A stretch of 64,000 nt of DNA, from NCBI RefSeq assembly GCF_026410385.1, contig NZ_JAPMLT010000013.1, forward strand, positions 62,001 to 126,000. The letters are read 5' to 3'. This DNA comes from Tumebacillus lacus. GTDB lineage: Bacteria > Bacillota > Bacilli > Tumebacillales > Tumebacillaceae. Made by a program: the position numbers and the translations under genes. Positions 15,770 to 23,814 of the stretch are shown here, piece after piece; position 1 is the stretch's first letter; the number at the start of each line of letters is the position of its first letter. The notes beneath the pieces were generated by a model, which was given only the letters and a program-made list of their open reading frames with translations, was not told where the DNA came from and did no database searches.

Positions 15770-16099
15770 ATGAATCTGGACGAGATGCGTCAGGAACGCA
15801 GCAAATACAATGCGGCGATGAAAGAGAGCGATCCCTTCTTCAAGGAGTTTGGTTCTTTGGATGACAACGTGTATGCGGAGGGTCACATATCCAAGAAAAA
15901 CAAAGAGCTCATGGGGCTCGCGATCTCGGTGACAACAAGGTGCAACGAATGCATCCTCTATCACATGGATCAATGCCGAAATGCCCAAGCATCGAGGGAA
16001 GAAATCGTGGAAGCGATTAAAATTGGTGTGATGGCGGGTGGTTCGATCACCTATCCCAATGCGCGATTTGCGTTTCAGACTTTGGAGGAGTCTTTCTGA
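15770..16099 (+). CDS. AhpD/carboxymuconolactone decarboxylase-like protein
   Basis: 109 aa. It contains CNECILYHMDQCR, the CxxCxxxH redox motif of AhpD-type proteins, followed by the EIVEAIKIGVMAGGSITYPN helix typical of the family. ATG 15770 follows GGGGG by 9 bases; an earlier in-frame ATG at 15743 has a poorer site. It is the first gene of a compact cluster with a GNAT, a VOC-fold protein and a cupin. Probable role in peroxide or thiol redox chemistry by family. Confidence 0.85.
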   Translation: MNLDEMRQERSKYNAAMKESDPFFKEFGSLDDNVYAEGHISKKNKELMGLAISVTTRCNECILYHMDQCRNAQASREEIVEAIKIGVMAGGSITYPNARFAFQTLEESF

Positions 16100-16113
16100 G
16101 GAGGGGTGCTGGA

Positions 16114-16569
16114 ATGAAAATCGTCGAAATCCAACAAAGACCCGAATTATTTGATACATCTGTCGGTGTTTTTTGGCGTGAGTGGGGAAACGAAAAGAAC
16201 TACAACTTTTATGAAGATGCGATGAGGAACTCTTGCCTGACAACAGATGAGATCCCGAGGTTTTACATCGCCCTGGAGGATGAATCCATCATCGGCACGT
16301 ACGCCTTGATCAGGAATGACCTGAACAGCCGTCAGGATTTATTCCCCTGGCTCGCCTGTCTCTTTGTGGAACCCGGGCACAGGGGGAAACAGATCGGATC
16401 TCAACTGCTGCAACACGCCTTGCAAGAGGCCGCCAAAAAGGGATTTGACAGACTCTATCTCAGCACCGATTTGGACGGGTACTACGAAAAGTACGGGTGG
16501 ACTCACTTCGGAGAAGTATACGGTGTGGGCGGTGGCTCTCTGAAGATTTATTCAAGATCTGTCGAATAA
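16114..16569 (+). CDS. GNAT family N-acetyltransferase
   Basis: 151 aa. The acetyl-CoA pyrophosphate loop is LFVEPGHRGKQIGSQLLQHA (motif A, R/QxxGxG/A), and YYEKYGWTHFGE is the usual C-terminal element. GAGGAGGGG lies 10 bp upstream of the ATG, 14 bp after the AhpD-like gene. Acceptor substrate unknown. Confidence 0.88.
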   Translation: MKIVEIQQRPELFDTSVGVFWREWGNEKNYNFYEDAMRNSCLTTDEIPRFYIALEDESIIGTYALIRNDLNSRQDLFPWLACLFVEPGHRGKQIGSQLLQHALQEAAKKGFDRLYLSTDLDGYYEKYGWTHFGEVYGVGGGSLKIYSRSVE

Positions 16570-16593
16570 CAACGAAACCAAGGAGGGGCATCC

Positions 16594-17067
16594 GTGACGG
16601 TCAAAATCCAAAAGATCACGACAAACTTGTGGTTTGATACGCAAGCGGAAGAGGCGGCGCAGTTTTACACATCGATCTTTGAAAACTCCAAGATCGACAG
16701 AGTCACCCGCTACAGCAACGGAACCGTCATGACGGTGGAATTCCAACTGGATGGACAAACGTTCGTCGCATTGAACGGCGGTCCGCAATATAAATTTACA
16801 GAGGCGATCTCCTTGATCGTCAACTGCGAGGACCAAGCGGAAATCGATACTTACTGGGAAAAACTCACCGAAGGCGGAGACGAGAAGGCACAGGTGTGCG
16901 GTTGGCTGAAAGATCGGTACGGCGTGTCGTGGCAAATCGTGCCGGCCGCGTTGTCTGAGATGATCAGCGGCCCCGACCCGGCGAGATCGGAACGAGTGAT
17001 GAATGCCTTGCTCCAGACGAAGAGCAAGATCGACCTCGCCGCCCTGCTGCAGGCATACGAAGGATAG
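16594..17067 (+). CDS. PhnB-like VOC-fold protein
   Basis: 157 aa glyoxalase/bleomycin-resistance fold of the PhnB (3-demethylubiquinone methyltransferase-like) subfamily: KITTNLWFDTQAEEAAQFYT, FVALNGGPQYKFTEAISLI, and C-terminal DRYGVSWQIVP. GTG start at 16594 with AAGGAGGGG 8 bp before it. Function of this branch is unknown; the name 'methyltransferase' in databases is misleading. Confidence 0.88.
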   Translation: MTVKIQKITTNLWFDTQAEEAAQFYTSIFENSKIDRVTRYSNGTVMTVEFQLDGQTFVALNGGPQYKFTEAISLIVNCEDQAEIDTYWEKLTEGGDEKAQVCGWLKDRYGVSWQIVPAALSEMISGPDPARSERVMNALLQTKSKIDLAALLQAYEG

Positions 17068-17096
17068 AAGAGTACATCGCCGGAGGAGCGAAGCCG

Positions 17097-17552
17097 TTGA
17101 CAAAGATCCATAATGTGAAACACATGCCTGCTGAATCGACCGAGATCTGCGGGCCGATGAAGACGTTGTATCTGGGGCGTGCCGCAGGGAGCGAGAAGTT
17201 GTACGTGAACATCGACGATGTGGAGCCGGGTGCCAAGAGCACAAAATACCACAGTCATTCGGCGCAGGAAGAGTTTTTCCTGATCTTGAGCGGCAGCGGG
17301 ATCTTGCGTATGAACGAGGCAGAGCATCCGGTGAAACAAGGGGATTTTGTTGCGAAACCTGCCGGGAAGGGGATCGCGCATCAGTTCATCAATACCGGCA
17401 CGGAAGTTTTGAGCATTCTCGATTGTGGAACGGTCTCTCCCCATGATGTGACCGCGTATCCGGATGAAGACATCGTGTATGTGAAGCACCTTGGGAAAAT
17501 GTTCAAACTCTCCGAGGACGTGAAAGACTTTTCCTCCGAACCGAATGAGTAA
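17097..17552 (+). CDS. Cupin-domain protein
   Basis: 151 aa single cupin: KYHSHSAQEEFFLILSGSG (motif 1, HxH...E) and FVAKPAGKGIAHQFINTG (motif 2 with His). TTG start at 17097 with GGAGGAG 9 bp upstream, 29 bp after the VOC gene, so it is the last gene of the cluster. Metal-dependent enzyme or small-molecule binding; substrate unknown. Confidence 0.86.
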   Translation: MTKIHNVKHMPAESTEICGPMKTLYLGRAAGSEKLYVNIDDVEPGAKSTKYHSHSAQEEFFLILSGSGILRMNEAEHPVKQGDFVAKPAGKGIAHQFINTGTEVLSILDCGTVSPHDVTAYPDEDIVYVKHLGKMFKLSEDVKDFSSEPNE

Positions 17553-17558
17553 AACGAG

Positions 17559-17585
17559 CCACTCCGAACAGGGAGTGGTTTTTGT
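17559..17585 (+). terminator. Terminator after the cupin gene
   Basis: CCACTCC (17559-17565) pairs with GGAGTGG (17572-17578), followed by a T-rich run. Confidence 0.75.
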
Positions 17586-17680
17586 TTGTGAGGAGAGCGA
17601 GTGTTGTGTCTGCAGAGAAAGAAGGCGTATAATAAAGCCAACTTACAGAGGATCATGGCTCCGTTGGAAGGAGATAGACA

Positions 17681-18550
17681 ATGAGCGGGAAGAACGAAGA
17701 ATCCATGCTGATTCCTGACACAGACCGCAACAGTCTGGCAGGTGACTGTGAGAACTGCTTTGGCCTCTGCTGTGTCGCGTTGCCGTTTGCAGCTTCGGTG
17801 GATTTTGCGATGGACAAGCAGGGCGGGACGCCTTGCACGAACTTGCAGTCAGACTTCCGTTGCGGCGTGCACACGAGCCTAAGGCAGCGGGGGTTTCGGG
17901 GATGCACGGTGTATGATTGCTTTGGAGCGGGGCAGAAGGTATCGCAGGTGACGTTTGGCGGACGAGACTGGCGACAGTCGCCGGAGACGGCGAAGCAGAT
18001 GTATGAGGTGCTCCCGGTGATGTGGCAGCTGCATGAGTTGCTCTGGTATCTGTCCGAGGCACTCACGTTGCAACCGACTCGGTCGTTTCACGGTGAGCTC
18101 CGAGCGGCTCTGGAAGAGACGGAACGCCTGACTCTGCTCGATCCCGACGCGCTGCAAAAGCTGGACGTGGCGGCACATCGGGCGGAGGTCAATGCGCTGC
18201 TTTTGCGGACGAGCGAACGGGTGCGGGAAGAGGCCCTTCGCCAGCTGAAAGGCCGTCCGGGTCGTCGGAAAAACTTCGGCCGGGGTGCTGATCTGATGGG
18301 GGCCGATCTCAAAGGCCACGACCTCCGAGGAGCCAACTTGAGAGGCGCCTACCTGATCGCCGCCGATCTCAGAGGTGCCGATCTGCGAGGTGCAGACTTG
18401 ATCGGAGCGGACTTCCGGGACGCGGATCTGCGGGGAGCCGACCTCACCGAGGGCCTCTTCCTCACCCAGATGCAGATCAACGCGGCGAAAGGCGATGCCG
18501 GCACCAAGTTGCCGAAGTCACTCACCCGCCCGCCGCACTGGTCCAACTGA
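17681..18550 (+). CDS. Pentapeptide-repeat protein with N-terminal Cys cluster
   Basis: 289 aa in three parts. Residues ~20-85 hold a Cys cluster (GDCENCFGLCC, PCTNL, FRCGVH, GCTVYDCF) like Fe-S/zinc-binding YkgJ-type domains. Residues ~90-205 are helical. Residues ~208-270 are about 12 pentapeptide repeats (A[D/N]LxG, e.g. ADLRGADLRGADLIGADF), which form a right-handed quadrilateral beta helix. GGAGAT precedes the ATG. Pentapeptide proteins such as Qnr/MfpA mimic DNA, but the short repeat run and the Cys domain give no basis for that role here. Confidence 0.9.
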   Translation: MSGKNEESMLIPDTDRNSLAGDCENCFGLCCVALPFAASVDFAMDKQGGTPCTNLQSDFRCGVHTSLRQRGFRGCTVYDCFGAGQKVSQVTFGGRDWRQSPETAKQMYEVLPVMWQLHELLWYLSEALTLQPTRSFHGELRAALEETERLTLLDPDALQKLDVAAHRAEVNALLLRTSERVREEALRQLKGRPGRRKNFGRGADLMGADLKGHDLRGANLRGAYLIAADLRGADLRGADLIGADFRDADLRGADLTEGLFLTQMQINAAKGDAGTKLPKSLTRPPHWSN

Positions 18551-18587
18551 CCGACGTTTTCCATAGAACAAAGGAGGAAATCATATC

Positions 18588-18929
18588 ATGGCTGATTTGC
18601 CGAATTGCCCAGCATGTAATTCATCTTACACATACGAGGATGGCGGACTGTTTATCTGCCCGGAATGCGGGAACGAGTGGACACTGGAATCGGGTGCCGA
18701 AAGCGGCGAAGACGTGAAAGTCTTCAAAGACGCGAACGGCAACGTTCTGCAAGACGGTGACACGGTCATCGTCATCAAAGACCTGAAGGTCAAAGGCACT
18801 TCGTCCGTCTTAAAGATGGGCACCAAAGTCAAAGGCATCCGTCTGGTGGACGGCGACCACGATATCGATTGCAAGATCGACGGGTTTGGTGCGATGAAAT
18901 TGAAGTCGGAGTTTGTGAAAAAGGCATAG
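18588..18929 (+). CDS. yjdM: YjdM/PhnA zinc-ribbon protein
   Basis: 113 aa, full length. An N-terminal zinc ribbon is visible as [16 protein letters not shown]...ICPECGNEW (shown in part: [21 protein letters not shown]). The C-terminal domain has [20 protein letters not shown] and [20 protein letters not shown]. Once named alkylphosphonate utilisation protein PhnA, but not part of the phn pathway; function unknown. AAGGAGG upstream of the ATG. Confidence 0.95.
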   Translation: MADLPNCPACNSSYTYEDGGLFICPECGNEWTLESGAESGEDVKVFKDANGNVLQDGDTVIVIKDLKVKGTSSVLKMGTKVKGIRLVDGDHDIDCKIDGFGAMKLKSEFVKKA

Positions 18930-18952
18930 ACCGCAACTGCGGTCTTTTTTTC
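18929..18952 (+). terminator. Terminator of yjdM
   Basis: AGACCGCA pairs with TGCGGTCT around AC, followed by seven Ts; the stem begins at the last base of the stop codon. Confidence 0.85.
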
Positions 18953-19046
18953 TGCCCGCACGGACCCCCTGAAAATTCCGCTTGCTTTCGCAGGTACTGT
19001 CTGATAAAGTCTTCTGAAATACCTGCGGGAGAAGGAGAGATGCACA

Positions 19047-19685
19047 ATGGGGATTCATAATTATTTCAAGAGCCTGTCCGACCTCGAGGGCATCTTCCGT
19101 TGCCCTGGCAAATTTAAATATCAAGAGCACTCGGTGGCCAGCCACTCGTTTAAAGTGACGAAGATCGCCCAGTTTCTCGGCACGGTGGAGGAGCACCAAG
19201 GCACGCAGATCGATTGGCGGACCCTCTACGAGAAGGCGATCAACCACGACTATGCGGAACTGTTTACCGGCGACATCAAGACCCCTGTCAAATACGCGAT
19301 GCCGGAGTTGAAGGAACTGTTCTCCCAAGTGGAAGAGACGATGACGCGCAACTTCATCGCGCAGGAGATCCCGGAGGAGTTCCAAGCGATCTATGAGCGG
19401 CTGTTCAGCGAAGGCAAGGACGACTCGATTGAAGGCAAGATCCTCGCGGTGGCCGACAAGATCGACCTGCTCTACGAATCGTTCGGCGAGATCCAAAAGG
19501 GAAATCCGGAGACGCTGTTCCTCGAGATCTATGAGGAAGCGCTGTCGACGATCATCCGGTATCAAGAACTGCATTGCGTGCAATACTTCTTGGAAAACAT
19601 CCTTCCTGAGATGCTGGAGGAAGGCGTCATCCCCTACACGCAAATCAACAAGGTGTCCAAACACATCCTTGGAAAAAAGCAGTGA
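19047..19685 (+). CDS. YfbR-like HD-domain hydrolase
   Basis: 212 aa HD-superfamily phosphohydrolase. Metal ligands are visible as EHSVASHSF (His), INHDYAELFTGDI (HD) and the later VADKIDLLYES (Asp). The spacing fits YfbR-type 5'-deoxynucleotidases, which dephosphorylate dNMPs. GAGAAGGAGAG lies about 10 bp upstream of the ATG. Monocistronic. Substrate by family only. Confidence 0.85.
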   Translation: MGIHNYFKSLSDLEGIFRCPGKFKYQEHSVASHSFKVTKIAQFLGTVEEHQGTQIDWRTLYEKAINHDYAELFTGDIKTPVKYAMPELKELFSQVEETMTRNFIAQEIPEEFQAIYERLFSEGKDDSIEGKILAVADKIDLLYESFGEIQKGNPETLFLEIYEEALSTIIRYQELHCVQYFLENILPEMLEEGVIPYTQINKVSKHILGKKQ

Positions 19686-19693
19686 GCGCGGCT

Positions 19694-19726
19694 CCGTAGA
19701 TCACCCACGCGATCTACGGCTTTTTT
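19694..19726 (+). terminator. Terminator of the HD hydrolase gene
   Basis: CCGTAGATC pairs with GATCTACGG, then CTTTTTT. Confidence 0.85.
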
Positions 19727-19739
19727 GTGCGAAGGGGCA

Positions 19740-19771
19740 TTGACTCTGTGGTGCACCCCACAGTTTATGAT
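19740..19771 (+). promoter_or_regulatory. MerR-type promoter with 20-bp spacer and palindromic operator
   Basis: TTGACT (19740-19745) and TATGAT (19766-19771) are separated by 20 bp instead of 17. The spacer holds the inverted repeat CTGTGG-TGCACC-CCACAG (19746-19763). An over-long spacer carrying a dyad is the hallmark of promoters that MerR-family proteins activate by twisting DNA. Confidence 0.8.
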
Positions 19772-19794
19772 GCAGGAGGGGGAGGGAGAGACGC

Positions 19795-20142
19795 GTGTAC
19801 AAAATCAGCGAATTTGAGGAGATGACCGGTCTCAGCAAGGAGACGTTGCGTTACTATGCGGAGGTGAAATTACTCGAACCGGCAATCATCGATCCGGAGA
19901 ATCACGATCGCTATTATGACGATGGCAGTTACTTTCTCGCCCTTCTGTTGGTCAAGTTGAGGAGATTTGGTTTTACGATACAAGAAATGATCGATGTGAT
20001 GGCGGACGAGTCGTTTGCCCATTTGGAAGAGCTGTTGCAGCAAAAAAAGAACAAGATCCAGAAGCAGATGGAAGATCTGCGCCTGCAGGTGGAGGAGATC
20101 GATGAGTTTCTGGCGTCTGGGATGGAGGAAGATGACGCGTGA
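19795..20142 (+). CDS. MerR family transcriptional regulator
   Basis: 115 aa. N-terminal winged HTH: MYKISEFEEMTGLSKETLRY, then YAEVKLLEPA and RYYDDGSYFLALLLVKLRRF. A long C-terminal coiled coil (LEELLQQKKNKIQKQMEDLR) forms the dimer. There is no Cys at all, which argues against a thiol metal sensor. GTG start with AGGAGGGGGAGG before it. It probably controls its own operon through the 20-bp-spacer promoter just upstream. Its stop overlaps the next start by 4 bp. Confidence 0.92.
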   Translation: MYKISEFEEMTGLSKETLRYYAEVKLLEPAIIDPENHDRYYDDGSYFLALLLVKLRRFGFTIQEMIDVMADESFAHLEELLQQKKNKIQKQMEDLRLQVEEIDEFLASGMEEDDA

Positions 20143-20588
20143 TCCGGTGGAAAGAAGAAACGATCCTGGAGGCCAACATTGAACACGTGTGGGCACTGTT
20201 TTCCGATCAGAACATCAAGCGAATCATGCCGAAGGTAGAGGAGCATACCTTGGTCGAAAAAACGGAACGGGAAGTGGGCGCGAAACATCAGCAGACGTAC
20301 CGTGAAGGCAAACGGGTCGAGACGTACATCGTGGAAACCACTGCGTATGAAGAGAGCGAGGACAAAAAGCGGAAGCAAACCAGCTTTGTGTTGGGAAAGG
20401 CGTTTGAGATCACGACGACGTTTACGTTGTACAAAATCGATGAGACGCACACGAGATTCGAGTACGAAGGGCAAAACAAAGGCGTCAATTTTGTCGGACG
20501 AGCGATGCTGAAACTCGGGAGCAAGGAAAGCAACAACAAAGTCGTGGAAGAGTTTATGCAAAGGGTTAAAGAAGAAGCGATGAAGTGA
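20139..20588 (+). CDS. SRPBCC (START-like) family protein
   Basis: 149 aa with the Bet v1/polyketide-cyclase pattern: WKEETILEANIEHVWALFSD at the N terminus, an anti-parallel strand region, and a long C-terminal helix (SNNKVVEEFMQRVKEEAMK). GTG start overlapping the MerR stop (GTGA). Members bind a hydrophobic ligand in a cavity. It is tempting to see it as the small-molecule side of this MerR operon; that is inference. Confidence 0.83.
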   Translation: MIRWKEETILEANIEHVWALFSDQNIKRIMPKVEEHTLVEKTEREVGAKHQQTYREGKRVETYIVETTAYEESEDKKRKQTSFVLGKAFEITTTFTLYKIDETHTRFEYEGQNKGVNFVGRAMLKLGSKESNNKVVEEFMQRVKEEAMK

Positions 20589-20677
20589 GCGGGAGAGGCG
20601 CGTGGCAGGAGAAGTATTTCCAGCAGGTGAAAGGGGCAACTTGGGAGATAGACCAAGGAGACGGGAGTGTCACAGGC

Positions 20678-21229
20678 GTGAAGATACGACTTGCTTTGCT
20701 CAGCGTGGCTGTCATGGTTGCCCTGAGCGGATGCGGAGATACGAAGGATGATACGGCGCAAAAGAAGCCGGAAAACAGCGGGCACGAAGGTCACACGGAC
20801 CATGTTCCATCGGGTGACGTGCCGGAGGGTCTCAAAACGGCTGACGATCCGACCTTCAAAGTGGGCAGCCAAGCCACGATCCAAGACGGTCACATGCCTG
20901 GGATGAAAGGTGCGAAGGCAAACATCGCAGGGGCATACAGCACGACGGCCTATGTTCTGTCGTATACGCCCACGACCGGCGGGGAGCGGGTGCAACATCA
21001 CAAGTGGGTGATTCATGAGGAGATCGAAAACGCCGGCCAAGACGCGTTTAAAAAGGGACAGGAAGTCACCCTCCTGGCCGACCACATGAAAGGCATGAAG
21101 GGCGCAAAAGCGGTGATCGAGTCAGCCGAGCAAACGACGGTGTACACGGTGGACTACACGCCGACGACAGGTGGCGAGACGGTTCGAAATCATAAATGGG
21201 TCACAGAGAGCGAACTGTCGGCTCCGTGA
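20678..21229 (+). CDS. YdhK-like lipoprotein with two DUF1541 repeats
   Basis: 183 aa. GTG 20678 gives a clean lipoprotein signal, VKIRLALLSVAVMVALSGCG (lipobox LSGC); the frame is open 31 codons earlier. After a His/Glu-rich linker (HEGHTDH) come two DUF1541 repeats. Each has an HM.GMKGA block and YTPTTGGE.V.(H/N)HKWV, starting near residues 60 and 123. The Met/His motifs could bind copper or another metal, as suggested for YdhK relatives, but this is inference. Last gene of the MerR operon. Confidence 0.88.
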   Translation: MKIRLALLSVAVMVALSGCGDTKDDTAQKKPENSGHEGHTDHVPSGDVPEGLKTADDPTFKVGSQATIQDGHMPGMKGAKANIAGAYSTTAYVLSYTPTTGGERVQHHKWVIHEEIENAGQDAFKKGQEVTLLADHMKGMKGAKAVIESAEQTTVYTVDYTPTTGGETVRNHKWVTESELSAP

Positions 21230-21250
21230 TGAACGACAGATGCGCGGAAC

Positions 21251-21292
21251 AGAGATCGCCGGGGTGCACGCTGCTCCCCGGCGATCTCTTTT
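21251..21292 (+). terminator. Terminator of the MerR operon
   Basis: A 14-bp perfect stem, AGAGATCGCCGGGG with CCCCGGCGATCTCT, followed by TTTTG. Confidence 0.88.
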
Positions 21293-21379
21293 GTTGTACA
21301 GATCAGCATTCCTTCGGCCTGTCTGATTTTGGTATGATGAGAAGAGTGAAAACAATCGTGGAAAGGGGTCATCGAAACG

Positions 21380-22474
21380 ATGAGTGAGCCAAAACGTTTA
21401 GCGGAGGCATTTCTGCAGACGACCTATCAAGTGGCGGGACACAGCAAGCGGGACGTGCAGCAGTTGAAACAGGCGTTTGAAGCGGTGGACGGGGGGACGG
21501 CCAGCGATGTATACGGGTCGGGGCCGATCATCGAGGAGTTTCAACAGAAGATGGCGCAGTACCTCGGCAAGGAAACGGCTGTCTTTTTCCCCAGCGGGAC
21601 GATGGCGCAACAGATCGCGTTGCGGATCTGGTGTGACCATAAAGGGATCAAGCGGGTGGGCTACCATCCGTTGAGCCATCTGGAGCTCCATGAGGAAAAC
21701 GCGTTGCAAGAGTTGCACGGGATCGAGTCGGTGCATCTGACCGACAGGGACAGCGTGATCCGTCTGGAGGATGTACAACGTTTGCAGGAAGAGGTCGCGT
21801 GTGTGTTGCTGGAGTTGCCGCAGCGGGAGATCGGCGGGCAACTGCCTTCCTATGAGGAACTGGTGGCGATCTCCGCTCATTGCCGGGAAAAAGGGATCCA
21901 CCTGCATCTGGACGGAGCACGGCTGTTTGAGATTCTTCCTTATTATCAAAAGTCGGCGGAGGAAGTGTGCGCGTTGTTTGACAGCGTGTACGTGTCGTTC
22001 TACAAAGGGATCGGCGGGATCGCAGGTGCGATTTTGGCAGGGGATGCAGCGTTCACGGAGGAATCGAAAGTGTGGAAGCGTCGCTACGGCGGGGATTTGA
22101 TCAGCCTGTATCCGTATATCGTCAGTGCCGACTATTACTTCGATCTGCGGGTGGGTAAAATGGAGCAGTACTACGCCGATGCGAAGGAACTGGCGGCTCT
22201 CTACAACCAGTGCCACGCCGTCACCACGCGGCCGGAAGTGCCCGTCTCGAACATGTTCCATGTGCATGTCGCGGTACCGAAAGAAAAGCTCGAATCCATT
22301 GTCGCCTCGATCTGCGAGGAGACAGGCATCGGCCTCACTCATTATGTGCGCGAAACGGCTGAGCAGACCAGTTACTATGAGGTGGGTGTGGGCGACCGGT
22401 ACGCGGCGATTCCAAAAGAGGAACTGCGGCATGCCTTCCAACTTCTGAACAAGAAACTGTCGGGTGTGGAGTAA
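21380..22474 (+). CDS. Threonine aldolase/beta-eliminating lyase family, PLP enzyme
   Basis: 364 aa fold-type I PLP enzyme. DVYGSGPIIEEFQQKMAQYL, AVFFPSGTMAQQIAL (phosphate-binding loop), HLHLDGARLFE (Asp pairing with the pyridine N) and SVYVSFYKGIGGIAGAIL (Schiff-base Lys) are the low-specificity L-threonine aldolase pattern. It would cleave threonine/allo-threonine to glycine and acetaldehyde. The DVYG and HxxSH elements fit, but related lyases cannot be excluded. AAAGGGG precedes the ATG. Confidence 0.85.
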   Translation: MSEPKRLAEAFLQTTYQVAGHSKRDVQQLKQAFEAVDGGTASDVYGSGPIIEEFQQKMAQYLGKETAVFFPSGTMAQQIALRIWCDHKGIKRVGYHPLSHLELHEENALQELHGIESVHLTDRDSVIRLEDVQRLQEEVACVLLELPQREIGGQLPSYEELVAISAHCREKGIHLHLDGARLFEILPYYQKSAEEVCALFDSVYVSFYKGIGGIAGAILAGDAAFTEESKVWKRRYGGDLISLYPYIVSADYYFDLRVGKMEQYYADAKELAALYNQCHAVTTRPEVPVSNMFHVHVAVPKEKLESIVASICEETGIGLTHYVRETAEQTSYYEVGVGDRYAAIPKEELRHAFQLLNKKLSGVE

Positions 22475-22521
22475 GCGGAAGCGTGCAGGATGAGGGAGGC
22501 AAGGACGGGAGGGAACCTGCT

Positions 22522-23577
22522 GTGATCGCTATTCTGCTAGTTGTTGTCGGGATACTCGTCATCGCGTTGCTTGTTTTGAATGTGTATCCCGCCTTTGGTG
22601 CGAAGCCGGCCGGCAAAGGGAAGTATGCCAATCAGATCCCGACCCCGATGGGGATGGATCTGAAGACGACCGCTTCCTTGCTGCGGGATTTTATAAAAGG
22701 GAATCCAAGGACGAAGCCGACCGACGTGCTGCCGATGGGGACTTTGGATGCGAGCCGGTTGCAAGGGCATCAGGAGGCGAAGGTCACGTGGTTCGGCCAC
22801 TCGGCGTTGTTGCTGGAGTTGGACGGCAAAACGCTGTTGCTCGATCCGATGTTCGGACGGGCTCCGTCGCCGTTTCCGCGTTTTGGCGGCAAAAGGTACA
22901 GCGAGTCGCTGCCGATCGAGATCGAAGACCTGCCCGCCATCGATGCGGTGCTGTTCTCGCACGATCATTACGACCATCTGGACTATGGCTCGATCAAGCG
23001 GCTGAAAGACAAGGTCGGACGTTTCTACGTCCCGCTGGGTGTAGGGGCTCATTTGCAGCGGTGGGGGGTCGAGGCTGATCAGATTACGGAGCACGACTGG
23101 TGGCAAGAGTCCGAGTGGGACGGGATCATTGTGTCGTGCACCCCGGCACGCCACTTTTCGGGCAGGAGTTTGACCGACCGGAACGCGACGCTGTGGTGTT
23201 CGTGGGTCATTGCGGGGCAAGAGACGAAGGTCTATTTCAGCGGGGACAGCGGCTACGGTCCGCATTTCCAAGAGATCGGGGACAAGCATGGCCCGTTTGA
23301 CATGACGTTTCTGGAGTGCGGCCAATATGATGCGCGGTGGGCGAACATTCACATGCTTCCGGAAGAGACGGTGCAGGCGCATGTCGACCTCCGAGGCAAA
23401 GTGATGATGCCGATCCATTGGGCGGCGTTTACGCTGTCGTTGCATGATTGGAACGACCCGGTGGAACGGGCATGGAACGAAGCGAAACGGCTCGGCGTGG
23501 AGATGACGACGCCGCACATCGGCGAGACGATCCGCATCGGTTCGGAAGACTATCCGCACTCGACGTGGTGGCGATAA
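22522..23577 (+). CDS. Membrane-anchored MBL-fold hydrolase, NAPE-PLD/UlaG-like
   Basis: 351 aa. One N-terminal membrane helix (VIAILLVVVGILVIALLVLN) is followed by a metallo-beta-lactamase domain: TWFGHSALLLELDGKTLLLD, FSHDHYDHLDYGSI (HxHxDH), PARHFSGR, YFSGDSGYG and IHWAAF. GTG 22522 is preferred to GTG 22483 because GGGAGGG lies 8 bp before it. The pattern matches N-acyl-phosphatidylethanolamine phospholipase D-like hydrolases, which work at membranes. Substrate not provable here. Confidence 0.86.
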   Translation: MIAILLVVVGILVIALLVLNVYPAFGAKPAGKGKYANQIPTPMGMDLKTTASLLRDFIKGNPRTKPTDVLPMGTLDASRLQGHQEAKVTWFGHSALLLELDGKTLLLDPMFGRAPSPFPRFGGKRYSESLPIEIEDLPAIDAVLFSHDHYDHLDYGSIKRLKDKVGRFYVPLGVGAHLQRWGVEADQITEHDWWQESEWDGIIVSCTPARHFSGRSLTDRNATLWCSWVIAGQETKVYFSGDSGYGPHFQEIGDKHGPFDMTFLECGQYDARWANIHMLPEETVQAHVDLRGKVMMPIHWAAFTLSLHDWNDPVERAWNEAKRLGVEMTTPHIGETIRIGSEDYPHSTWWR

Positions 23578-23600
23578 GGACAGAAAAAGGGAGGCGAGCC

Positions 23601-23624
23601 GAGAGGGGCTGCCTCTCTCTTTGT
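23601..23624 (+). terminator. Weak terminator-like stem after the MBL gene
   Basis: GAGAGG (23601-23606) pairs with CCTCTC (23612-23617), then TCTTTG. Weak. Confidence 0.35.
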
Positions 23625-23733
23625 TGCACGGTATTCGATGAGGATCAATGCCGTGAATTATCTACTTCTGGTGAGCGACTGACAGAATGTAAGCTGGGCA
23701 ACATTGGGAGGGGGGCGTGTTGTGCTAACGTGA

Positions 23734-23770
23734 AAGGGATCGCTTGGCGAAGAGAGAGCGATTCCTTTTT
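23734..23770 (+). terminator. Terminator-like hairpin before the LLM oxidoreductase
   Basis: AAGGGATCGCT (23734-23744) pairs with AGCGATTCCTT (23757-23767), then TTT. It lies in the leader between the MBL gene and the flavin oxidoreductase gene, either as a second terminator or as an attenuator. Confidence 0.55.
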
Positions 23771-23814
23771 CCATTGGAGATACTACACATGATGTTGATA
23801 CAGGAGGGAACTCG

